A stretch of DNA of 64,000 nt, from NCBI RefSeq assembly GCF_051401765.1, contig NC_135071.1:13804961-13868960 (forward strand). The letters run 5' to 3'. The notes under the pieces were generated by a model, which was given only the letters and a program-made list of their open reading frames with translations, made no database searches and had not been told where the DNA came from. Origin of the DNA: Calliopsis andreniformis. Taxonomy: Eukaryota > Arthropoda > Insecta > Hymenoptera > Andrenidae. The stretch's first letter is position 1. Every line of letters starts with the position of its first letter. Positions 23,439 to 34,020 of the stretch are shown one piece after another. The position numbers and the translations under genes are program-made.

Positions 23439-24857
23439 CTAAAGTTTTACAAGGATATGCGCCTGAAGTACATAATACAAGCTATTTAGCCAAGCAATCA
23501 GCTTCTATTAACAAAAACGTAAATTTATAAGGCAGCATTATTCAGTGCGTAACGAGATCTAGTCACATGAAACAATTGAACCGAGCGAGAAGGAACATGT
23601 TTGCCTTTGCGAAGTCTAGTGTTGTTAATTCATGCAACACCGCATTAAATGAATTTAAAGGAGCATTCTTGTCGCCTTGGAGGAATTCTTGCTTGCTTAA
23701 TTACCCGCTCAAGGATTCCTTTGGAAGACCATGGCGTGTATGTTTCATCGTAATTACACGCGTGTTAAACTTATGTAATTCCATATCTTACAGTGTACTT
23801 TATAAATAATTTATTGTCAAAGCGTTTAGCATTTAATCTTCCCCTTGCATCAAATATAAGAGGTTTAAGGTAAACAATGCCTTCGGCTAGTAGCGAGCCA
23901 TCACGTTAAAGTCTCTTTTAAGACGATTCATGGTAATTGCCAGACTGTAATTACTGTTACATAAACAAAGGAAAATATGCAAGGAGTAACAGATATGTTA
24001 GCCATTCTCACGTGCCGAGAATGTCACGTGACCAAAGTTCTTGACGTCCATCCAACGCGCATAATACAAGCTGTTTATCAGGACGATCAATTTATTTGAC
24101 GCGTGTAAAAAGAAGCTGCAATTAAACTTCTGCAAACTCCGATTTAATCAGAATTCTGCCCCCATAAATTTGATTAAACTTCTTCTGCATCGGACTAAAT
24201 GCCTTCTATGTCACACGTTGCGAAGAGATAAAATCGCAATCAAAATATGTTGAACCGAGTTCCATAGATAGAAATCTAAATGATTCCCAGTCGCTGCGAC
24301 GGTTGTCATGGAGATTAATATTTTTCGGTCAATAAAAGACCCTTCTTTGATCTTCGTAATTAAACCGCGACGGAGCTCCGCGCTTCATCCTTGGTAATAT
24401 AGCCATGTCGCGCGCGACATCTCGGTGGATTCACTTTTCCTCATTCTGATTCCCGAGCTTCAAACACTTCCAGCTCCGCTTTTTTCGCCGACGTCGATTC
24501 GAACCTTTGCGCTCGGGACGTATTATTATCAGCGGAACCGTTGCTCGATTAATGATGCACGCGATGAAATACATCTGTATTTAATAACGTCTGCTTCCTT
24601 TCCCTTTCGCAGACGTCCGTTCACGCATACCAGTGCAGTTGCAGGAACTCTTTCAGAGTCTCGGTTACCTGCCACCCGATGAAAGCTATCTACTCTTGGC
24701 GTCGCACCTTTTTCAGTCCCGCCATTCGCTAACCTGCCCTATAGGCGCGAAATATTCAGCTGCGCTCGTTAGCAAGGAAAATCTGTCACCTGAAACATCT
24801 TTGTAATTAACAGGCTCCCGTTCCTTGCACAAGCGAATTTTATTTCTTTGTTACCAA
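23439..24857. other. Non-coding DNA with a second E-box segment
   Basis: A fifth GTCACGTGAC lies at 24023-24032, preceded by CTCACGTGCC near 24007. It is followed by .AAAGTT and CATAATACAAGCT.TTTA, as is the last palindrome of the 23.4-kb array. About 60-70 bp were therefore duplicated roughly 593 bp apart. Frames at 23567-23809 and 24425-24682 are unsupported. Confidence 0.5.
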
Positions 24858-25350
24858 TTCCACAAAAGGCTGTTGCTACGCTCTTGGTTCTGGGTACCTT
24901 GATCCCTACCATGCTCGCGAGGTAACATGGAGGAGTCTGTATGATGCAGCTGGACGTTGTTTGAAGCACAATTGCTAGTCTTGGTCCTGGGTATCCAAGA
25001 CCCTACTGTGCACACAAGGTGACATGGACAAGTACATGACGTAGCTGGACGTTGTTTGAAGTAACAAATAAGTAAAGTTTTGCTTATGTATGAGAGTCCA
25101 GTTATCAATTTTGCAAAGTACAATTACTAATCCTGATCCTGTGTATCCAAGTTCCTATTTAACTTGCAAGATATCGTGAAGAACATGTGATGCAGTTGGA
25201 CATTGTTTGAAGTAGAAAGTAAATGGTGTCCTGAGTGTATACGACAGAATTCAGTTTTCAATTTTGTGAAACACAATTGCCACTTTTCTAGGTACCTAGG
25301 TCCCTACTCTGCAAGGAATGTAGCAGAACAGATTCTCTATGACGCAGTAG
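24858..25350. repeat. Degenerate tandem repeat, about four copies
   Basis: Repeating blocks share TACC/TATCC-AAG-CCCTAC, a GACATGG- or GAACATG-like word, and GCAGCTGGACGTTGTTTGAAG. The GTTGT landmark falls at 24956, 25051 and about 25202. A further copy carrying CACAATTGCCAC...GTCCCTACTCTGC lies at 25268-25340. Spacing (95 and 151 bp) varies because an extra 55-bp block is present in later copies. It is non-coding. Confidence 0.65.
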
Positions 25351-25360
25351 ATCAAATATA

Positions 25361-25517
25361 CAGGGTGATCAGTTTATCTGGAAACTCTCTGAGTGTTGTC
25401 CAGAATGTTGTCCAATCTGAGTCTGGAAACTCTCATGATCATTTATTCTAGATGCTGTTAGCATTGTACGTGCTGCCAGCACCTATTAAAGGGTTTCCAG
25501 TTAAACTGATCATCCTG
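25361..25517. mobile_element. TA-flanked miniature element with long inverted ends
   Basis: A 157-bp segment between TA (25359-25360) and TA (25518-25519). The ends are near-perfect inverted repeats of about 26 bp: the left starts CAGGGTGATCAGTTTATCTG, and the complement of the right end starts CAGGATGATCAGTTTAACTG, with GGAAAC continuing in both. The interior includes a second TCTGGAAACTCTC. There is no coding capacity. A TA duplication with such ends fits a Tc1/mariner-type non-autonomous element. The short frame over it (25203-25451) is incidental. Confidence 0.7.
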
Positions 25518-25519
25518 TA

Positions 25520-28500
25520 CAGTCCTCCCCAGGTAAGCGATTACTTCTCTCTAATTGGTCTACTGAAACATAGCAACGTGCTTCATGAGCGAAACTTTAA
25601 ACGAAGGACTCGTTTGAAGCCTAGATGCCCTTTTGATCATCGATGTCCTCCAGAGGCTCTAGCTAAGAGCAGAAGTATGTCAAGGAAATGTATTAGCAGA
25701 GCGTACGCGCGGTGGGATCGACGCGTAATTATGCAAAGCGCGGGCTCATTTTAAATGTAGAAACGCGAAGTACCATTTATGGCGCCACCACTCGGGAATA
25801 CCGGTACATGGTCAAATGCAAGCAGGCGCATCGTTTCACCAGAGTCTGCCTCTTTTTCATGGAAATTTCACCCACGATAATGAAATTATTCAGCAGATTC
25901 TCTCACCGATGATTCAACGTGGGGACTAAGCTTTGGTATTTAAAAGAAGGCTGTTAAGGAAAGAGAATTTCAACTCTTTTTTTCCTGAGACACATACGTG
26001 AGCTACTTGACAGTGTGCTGCCAGATAACACACCTGGATGGATCAAGCCTAACCTGCTGTCAGCTCTAGTTTACTATGCTAGGCAAACTTCAGTCACTTA
26101 AGACCGACTTGAGCAATTGAGAGGGACTTTCACTTTCCTTGCGCATGCGCAGGGTATTGCTCCACCCTCTCAGTAGTAGTAGCCACGCCTCCATGAGCCT
26201 GAACGTCCACTACTTATGAATTCTACTGTAGTTATCCTACTATGTAACAAGTTAATCTTGATATTTGAATTGACATTTCCTTGTATCTGTAATGGTTCCA
26301 CATTTCTGATGCCATAAACTCCACTGGCAAGTGCTTATGGATTCTACAATTATCCTATTGCCAAGCTGTTGTCTGTGTACTTACAGTTTTTTTAAACTAC
26401 TAATAGTCTCAGAACTTGTCGAACTCGCCTGCAGGAGTACATTTATATATATACAGTGCAGCATAGTGTAGGTGGACACATTAAAAGCAGCGAGATTGTA
26501 TACCGAAGAGGGCCTCGAAATTGATCGACGCGAGGAGTCCAGCCACGCAGCCTCGAAAATGGAATTTCATTATTAGAGGAACTTCCTACATCGCCGATAA
26601 GTTTTCGAGAAAGTTTTATGCACTCTGCAAGTCCGCAGGACGAGTTCTGAACGACGTGCAAAGCGGATATCAGACGGGAAGTAAAAGTTTCATTCACCCT
26701 TGAGGATTCATCGAGGTGAACGTGCACCAAAGGTTCACGCGAACGTGGTGTAACGTAGTAGGTTTCTTTCGCTGAAAAGGGGAATAAAATTGTATTTTTA
26801 TTCAATGATAAATCATAATTCTGCCACAGAGAATGCAGTATTTTCATTTGATCATTTTTTATAATCCACTGTGAGCGAAGATACATATTTAATTACTTTA
26901 AGATTGAAGACTGACGATAAGGATCAGTAAAACAATTCAAATTAGACAAATTCGTAGACAATTCGTAGACAAAAGAGAGCTTTAATTATTCTGTTATTGT
27001 GTCTTCAAACACAGTGGATCAGTATTCAGCTAGAATAGCTGCAGCATTTACTGACTTCAGAGGCGTGCAAGCAAAGTCATTGAGGAGCTATTCAAAAAGT
27101 GGCTTGCAATCAATTTGGTTTCGTCAGGATCCATTGTAGCTGTTAATTGATCTGATTGTGGACTGGTAGAACCGCAGGTAAGTACTAAATTGGACTAATT
27201 ATTTCCCTAGCTAATATGATTAGTTTCTCACTTCAAGCTACACTGATTTTAATGCTGAAATAACAGAGTGATCCTGTTTTAACACTGACGATTATATCTG
27301 CTTAATTGTTAGTTTTTGCTGTCTACCAATTCTACATGTAATTTTACTTTAATTATTTACCTTAATTATATTCTCTATACTACTTCGGAGTTCCCTAGAA
27401 TACAAACTGTATAACGTGTCTGGAGTTATACGAGTAGCTTCCAATGCAGAGTTAATTTAAATAAAAGACAAAGCTTCGGGAGAAAATTGAAAGCAAATTT
27501 GTTTGTCATCACGGTATTAATTGGTATTTACTGTACCAAAAATCGCGCATCTAAATATTGAGGCTTCAATGTATCCCTAAATCGTCCACAACGGATCGAG
27601 AGTTCCGATGAATCGCCAATATTTACCCTAACTTCTGTCTGTGTTTGCGGTGTTCATGAAAAGTTTGATGTCGACGCATCCCTGAACAGATTCCAAACGA
27701 AGACAGGCGAAGCCTGCTGACAAGCTAAACAAATATGTACAAATGCAGCCATGTTTCTTGACCAGCGCTTTGAAGCATCGACGACCGTAGAAAGTGCTTT
27801 GAGAGTTTCTCGGTTAAATTATAGTTTGCGCTCCCTGGAAGCGTCACACAGTCAACGTTGACATAAGAGGCAGTTGGCTACTGATAATTTGCTGATCGAA
27901 TGTACGTATTTTTGTTTATTGCTTGTTAGCAACAAATTAAAAGTTCCTTTAAATATTCATTTCTACATGTTTACTCGCCGCTTGCTTGGTGCATGAATTC
28001 TTGTTTAATTTCGACTGGAGAGCAAGAACGGTCGAACGGAGAGTAGAAGGTACTCGTGCACTTTGTGCTATTACGGAATCATGAAAGTAAACTCGAATGT
28101 TTGTGTTGCCATTTGTGAGTTACAAACGTAGAACGTTTTATCGAAACGAATTTATTTACCTGGAGATGGATAGATGAAATGACTACTCTGGGTTTAGATA
28201 AAGCTATCCATACGAAGTAGAAAAACGGAAGAAGACTGAAAAAAGTGTTCTCATAGGTATCATCCTGAAAAGTACAGTCAATGTGTTCAGCTAAAATGAA
28301 TCAATTACGCTGAGTATACTATCTATCGAAAAACATCTGGTGAATACTGTATCTTTATGTAGAGCACCTAAAGACTTGTAGCACATGTCTTTCCCCGAAT
28401 TTGAAACTGCTTTATCCCGATGGGAATTCGAGCAGGTGGAAACAGTGTTCGATAATTGATTAATTATCAAGCTGTAGCGAGAGTGGTTTAACCACAAAAT

Positions 28501-28706
28501 CGACGTGGGAGAAACGTGATTCTTTCTTTCAGTTAAAATACGAGGAAGGGTTCTAGAAGAGTGTGTGCTCAATAATACAAAATATTTCAAAATAATTATA
28601 CATTTTATGAAAATTAGGAATTGATAGAGAATAAAAGATTCGAAGGACCTATTCTCAGAGTGTCCATGTTTCTCTCTCTATACTCGTCACTGAACTCTTT
28701 CTAATG
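25520..28706. other. Non-coding DNA with one NRF-1-like palindrome
   Basis: The perfect 12-bp palindrome TGCGCATGCGCA lies at 26140-26151. A weak duplication, TACTTATGAATTCTAC near 26211 and TGCTTATGGATTCTAC near 26331, is visible. The 147-codon minus-strand frame at 26443-26886 has no domain and an antisense frame inside it, so it is not called. No exon or RNA gene was supported. Confidence 0.5.
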
Positions 28707-28890
28707 CAGGGTTGCCAGGAAACTCCTTACACACAGGGACACATGACGTCACATATGGTTACATACATATATCGCTATTCCTATACTTCCACTGCAATTC
28801 ACTATACACACATGTGTCACGTACATGTACAGCCTTATGCTCTTATCACTATATTACTCATCCCTCCTTTTCCTTCATCTGGCAACCCTG
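28707..28890. mobile_element. hAT-like miniature element, second family
   Basis: A 184-bp non-coding element with perfect 12-bp terminal inverted repeats, CAGGGTTGCCAG (28707-28718) and CTGGCAACCCTG (28879-28890). It is flanked by 8-bp near-duplications TTCTAATG (28699-28706) and TTCTACAG (28891-28898), six of eight matching, with the TCTA core favoured by hAT elements. The interior is unrelated to the CAGGGTTTCTCAA family elsewhere in the window. Short frames at 28704-28918 only traverse it. Confidence 0.8.
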
Positions 28891-28898
28891 TTCTACAG

Positions 28899-30294
28899 TA
28901 GAAATAGTATCCCCATGAAACCATAGTTTTGCACTTTGCTCTTAATTCTTTAAATAAATGACAGACTAACTTTTACTTTTCCTCTTGTAGACTCGTATCG
29001 ACATTTTATACAGGTTAATATAGCTTCACAGAAACATATAAAAAAGCTTCTTATGTTGTAGCATCTTCGGCTTATTTTACGCCAGATCAATGTCATCCTA
29101 GTTAGATCATCCTAACGTTGAATGTTTTTCAATGTTTTTCAGAAATTCCACAGAAAGTGTGAAAAAGAATCGACGAACCTAACCTATCCCCCTCAACCCA
29201 CGCCCTCATAGGCACACACGTGGATATGTAATTCCGTGCTGGCGTCGTTGACGTTACGTATGGAAATCCCTGGCAATCCTCGAAGCGTCGAGAAAGTGGG
29301 CGTGGAGTCGGTCGGAAATACTGGAAAATACGACAAACCGACGAAGCAATAAGACCAGCCCGCTCGCAGCCGGTAAGTTGTTACAGCCGCCAGTCGTATT
29401 TCATAGCTACAAATTGCTCGGAGCGTGCGTAGCTACGTGAACAGGTACACGCGGCGGGAATACACGGAAGACAGATTGAAACGCTACAAGAAAAGAAAAC
29501 AAAGGAAAAGTAGGACGACTCGCAACGAATTACTCCATTGTTTATGCGGCCCGACCACTATCATTCCTACCTCCAGCTCAAATGTGCATTGCCACTGGAG
29601 GACTCCGCGACAATCCTTGCCTCGCGAATGTACTCCTTTAAATATTCAGCGACGAATACGGGCCTCCGCCGTGGATCACGAAAATGCACCTTTTGAGAAC
29701 AGGTTGCCTAAGAATCTGAATACTGCTTGCCGCTGGGGCAAGTGCGGCTGTCTAGGTCAGGGATGCCCAGCAAAAGCGCCCGCAGGTATGAGGCAATGGC
29801 CGGGGGAGCTCGCGAGCATGCTTCCTCGAGTATCGGGTTCTTACTCCTCCAGAAACGGTCTTCTAATTAGAATTAGTGTTAGGTCTCTTGTAAATGTAAA
29901 GACCTTAAGTCTGTTAGAACTACAAGCACAATGACGATAGATGTACTGTTCGTGTCTCAAAAGATGTCTCGCGAAACGGCTTAAGTGCAACGCTTTTAAC
30001 GAAACTCCTCGCGAGAACAGAGCTAGATTTAGCAAACACCTGCACTGTTTTGTACTCTATATTTACAGACTTAATTACAATAATAAAATATGTTATTCAG
30101 TTCTAAAGTTAACGTGTGAAAAAATATTACTATTTTTTGTACTGATAAGTGGACAGAAATAATATCAAATTTCATCAAAGTCTATAGCTCAAAGATTAAA
30201 ATATGTTATACGTGCACATGGAGTTCATGCTAAGGTGCTATTAAAGATGGTATAATTGAACTGCTTTCTTGAAAGATAGAATATATTTTAGACT
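28899..30294. other. Non-coding or weakly supported exon region
   Basis: A strong splice-donor match, CAGCCG|GTAAGT, sits at 29372/29373 after a CpG-rich stretch from about 29220. It could end a non-coding exon on the plus strand. The 169-codon frame at 29425-29934 (plus) begins after that donor. It is basic in its N-terminal part and has no domain I recognise, and I treat it as chance. Confidence 0.4.
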
Positions 30295-30302
30295 GTGTAC
30301 TA

Positions 30303-30461
30303 CAGGGTTTCTCAACGACAGCAATGTGGCCTCCTAGAGTCCCAAACACGTATTTTCGGGAAGAAAAGAAAGATGAGACAAGAAAAAATGGAGATAGAAA
30401 GAACAGAAAGGAGGAAGGGAATCACAGAACCCATGAACCAAAAAAACCTTGAGAAACCCTG
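30303..30461 (+). mobile_element. hAT-like miniature element, copy 2
   Basis: A 159-bp element starting CAGGGTTTCTCAACG and ending TTGAGAAACCCTG. It is flanked by 8-bp duplications GTGTACTA (30295-30302) and GTATACTA (30462-30469), seven of eight matching. The purine-rich interior (AGAAAAGAAAGATGAG, AAAATGGAGATAGAAAG) matches the reverse complement of the 17.2-kb copy and aligns with the 39.9-kb copy. It is non-autonomous. Confidence 0.87.
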
Positions 30462-30469
30462 GTATACTA

Positions 30470-33400
30470 AATAGTCTCTATCTTCAAATTAACCTGAAGC
30501 AGTCGTCCTGGCTGATGGATGCTTCTTGTAACTCCCAGAGCCAAGTGTGGCGTTCAACCCAGAGCTAATGATGGCCTAGTTCATACATTGGGCCTCAAGG
30601 CCTGTGTTTCTACGAAAATTTGGTTCTAATCCTAGACCTCCCTAACAAGTTTGCCATGCAGTAAAACGGTGCTTATGCATGTTATTCTCTCATGCACTAT
30701 CTAGCATCTCCATACTGAAAGGAAAGTTTCCTGCGGCGGCACTTTTCTGGGCCTAAGTGTCTAGCACAACAAACACGCAAACTTAACTTCCACGGAGCTT
30801 TGGGAAGCATCCTCAACCCCCCGCATAGTACTCTTAGACACAGTATCTCGTGAGACAACTGCTATCCTCCTTGGGGTCCAAGAAAAGCAAAGGTAGCAAC
30901 GCCTACGGAAGGGATCATCCAAAGCGGCAACCAATTAGCTTCGGAATGTCTTCTAAAGATGTTTACCTCGCTCACACAGACGTTCAGACACAATTGTGGA
31001 GCTTCCTAGGCAACCTGAATAACCCTCCAGTTATTAGCCAATCTCGCAACTCGGCACTTTTAGGTCCAAGACCTAGCTACGGTATTAATTCCAGAGAAGA
31101 CATATTTCTCAGGTGTTCCAAACTCTCTTCAAGTGTCATAGGAAGCAAATTGACGTGACTGAAGTTCTCTTGAGTAATGACGGAAAACCAGTCCCTCATT
31201 TCTCCTGAAGAATTGTTCAACTTTTTCAGCTCCCGCAGACCTGCAGGTCACTTATTTGAGCAATGGCTTCCAGAAACCGATTGAATTCCTAAAAGCACCA
31301 GCAACTCCACAGCCGCGTTCAGTTCAACAAACTTTCACTCATTTCCATAACCCCCCCGCCTCCCGCGAGAGGTCGCTCGTGAACTTTATGCAAACGAATT
31401 ACGCGACGATGATGTTCCTCGGAAGATTTCGCCCTCAGGAATCAGTGAGAGGACGAAGACACTACAAAGCATGCGCCAGTACAATCCTAGGCATGACATA
31501 CAAACGACTCCAGTTTTATACACGTTTTATCAGCGAAACATATTCACTCGTCCTTGCGGGAAATCGTTTTGCATTTTTCATGCACTTCGCTTTTGAACAT
31601 TAAACAGAGCTGGCGTGCTTACGCGGGAAGAGCTTCCGTTACGAAATTAATGCACTTTGGATTTTTCAGTATGACGTCCATTTGAAGGCGCACCGCTGTC
31701 TTTCATACAGGAGGGGATGGTTTAATGGAATGTCTGGATTCTTGGATTCGCGATGGGCGAGGAATTTCAGTATCGATGGATGCATTTCGAGAATATATCA
31801 GTGCCGTTTTGCTCGATCGGCCCCTGTCACGTGCACGCAGGGATTGAAATTTTTCGTTGTCGGCAGAGAGACAGAGGGGACGCAGTAACCGTCGATACGT
31901 CGGAGTTCTTGCATCCCTTTTGTTCGCCGTTACAGTTCCACGTAAAGTAACGTCTTCTCAATTCGAAGCCCGTTTTTCCTCGGCGATTCTTTCTTCGGGG
32001 CAACAGCTCCCTTCGTGACGCAAATGGACTGAAAAAGCTTGCCTTCAGCTACTCCCTCTCAGAGACTACATACTATCTCAATATTTTTTGTAAACGTTCC
32101 TACCATGTTACGTCACTCGAGTCAGGATTAAAAGAAAATCGATATTTCAAGCACGTTTCGTGTTTGGATACACGTAGCAACTTTTAAGTAGAATTCCAGA
32201 TTCCCTAGATCAAAGTTTGCTGAGATCTCGCTACCCAGGAAAGTGAGTAAGTAGCGAGATATATAATCTTCATAAAAATAAGACACATCAATTGGCAGAA
32301 TTTCGTCGAGAAAAACGAACCCAAACACGATACAAATTGGATTAGTATTAACAGTCATCAGATCCAATTGATTACTGTGCATTACTAATTGCAGGTCAAT
32401 TTTAGTTCGAATTAGATCTTGTTTGAGTTCATTTTGTGCAGGGAAAAAATTCTCCAATCCTCAGGTACCATTTTCAGAAGCATAACATGAAATTATCGGT
32501 ATTTCGAGTTCTTAATAAACATTTGCATTCCAGAAGTCAAATTATTTCGCTCCCACTGATTGACAGCGTACAATATGTTCATGGGAAGCTTTGTACTCGT
32601 TTTTCCTAGTTGTCTTCCTGAAATGTCTATAACACAGCAGGATTTGTTAAAACAGACATACCGTTCGACAAATGTTTGTCTCCATGGCTGCCTAGTGCGG
32701 AGCCAGCAAACGTAAATTCTCCACGCGTCACTGTTTCCGAAATTAGGGAATATCGTAATTCCTCATCGCATTTCCATATGCACGTGTGCGTCAGTATAAA
32801 TTGCGGAACGTCGGTCAGTGAACGTTCGTGTAACGCTGACGGAAGAAAATTACGAAATTCAGTTGAATTTAAACACGCTCTGACGGCACGTACTAATCGT
32901 GGCAGGAGTAGTCTCGGTCGAACTGGCAGCGGGGAAAATCTGAAGACGAAACAGGGCTACGTGTCACCATTAAAACCTGAGCTCGCCGATGAAAATCGAA
33001 TAGGGGACTTTCGTTTCGAGAAACTGTACCGTACAAGCACTGGTCCAACTTTAAACGATGGGAACTGTCCTAGGTGATATTTAACCAGTCTCACTGAGGA
33101 GTCTCATTTAACAGCAAGACATCTGGTGAAACGTTACAGACTTGCCAGGGCACGTGATCAAAAGACCGAAATACCCCAGAGCAGAGATCGATTTCTCTTT
33201 GTGCGCTATAACACGAGTTTGAGGTCGAGCAGGTAGAGGGCCCAGCGGAGCAAACAAAATTCGCCAGCCACTTTTAATGAGCACGTTCTAACAAAATGAA
33301 GCTGTTTCATAACCGTAATGCGTCATGGACAGCCGATGCAAGGACTGCGCAAACAGGGAGCATCGAAATTGTCAGGCTGGTCTAATGTTGTATTACGTTT

Positions 33401-33800
33401 GCCGATGCACGTGCGCTGAAATCCTGATAACAAACGTTATTTGTTCGCGCGCTTAATGACCATTACGATAATTGCTAGTTTAAACGCTGGTCGGAAAACA
33501 GCCATTGTCGATGCATGGTTACGTGTCGGAGCTGGGCAACATCGATCTGGAAATCTATGATTTCGAATCCCAGGGATAGGTCCAAGGATCACGAATTAGT
33601 AATTCGAATCCTCCTGAACGGCCATCGTTCACCGAATTCTAGGGGTTGGAGTGTGCTAGGTCTGCAGGTACCGTGAGCATCCTGTAACCATGAATCCAGG
33701 AGAAATTGACCATGTCCCTGACAAGTGAGAAATCAGTCTGCTGAGTGAAGAGTACAGAATTGGCCTGCCCAATCTAACCGCAATCTCTGGCCCCGGATCG
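30470..33800. other. Non-coding DNA, no supported gene
   Basis: Several featureless frames (30850-31158, 31256-31603, 32128-32457 minus, 32676-33077) lack domains, codon bias or splice boundaries. A stretch at about 31370-31640, including GAACTTTATGCAAACG and CATTTTTCATGCACTTC, is the kind of mixed AT/GC unique DNA often conserved as enhancer sequence. That is only a guess. Confidence 0.45.
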
Positions 33801-34020
33801 TGTTTTACCAAAAAAGGTGTCCCCCGATTGTCGTGGCTACACCAGCTTCTAGGGGATCAGGGATAGGGGGAATGAAAGAAGACAGAGCAACAGGCGGCAG
33901 ATATCGACTTCCGCGAAAATGGAGGGAGAGCAAGGAGTGGGGGGGATGAACAGGGGAATGGAAGGATGGACAGAGACGGCGAGAGCTGCAGAGGGGTACG
34001 GTTTGAACATCGCATTGAAT
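33801..34020. other. Purine-rich strand-asymmetric stretch
   Basis: About 200 bp dominated by G and A on the plus strand, with GGGGG and GGAGGGAGAGC words, between about 33850 and 33990. The minus-strand frame here (33805-34023) is Ser-, Pro- and Leu-rich simply because of this composition. No gene is inferred. Confidence 0.5.

Noticed and set aside
26443..26886. 147-codon minus-strand frame
   Set aside because: An antisense frame lies inside it, it has no domain, and the composition matches background.
29425..29934. 169-codon plus-strand frame with basic start and a Cys-containing middle
   Set aside because: No recognisable domain or codon bias, and it starts just after a good splice donor. 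The Cys residues do not form a known zinc-binding pattern.
33540..33610. tRNA-like words (TTCGAATCC) near an inverted repeat
   Set aside because: No A-box, acceptor stem or cloverleaf could be built around them. The words belong to a small imperfect palindrome.
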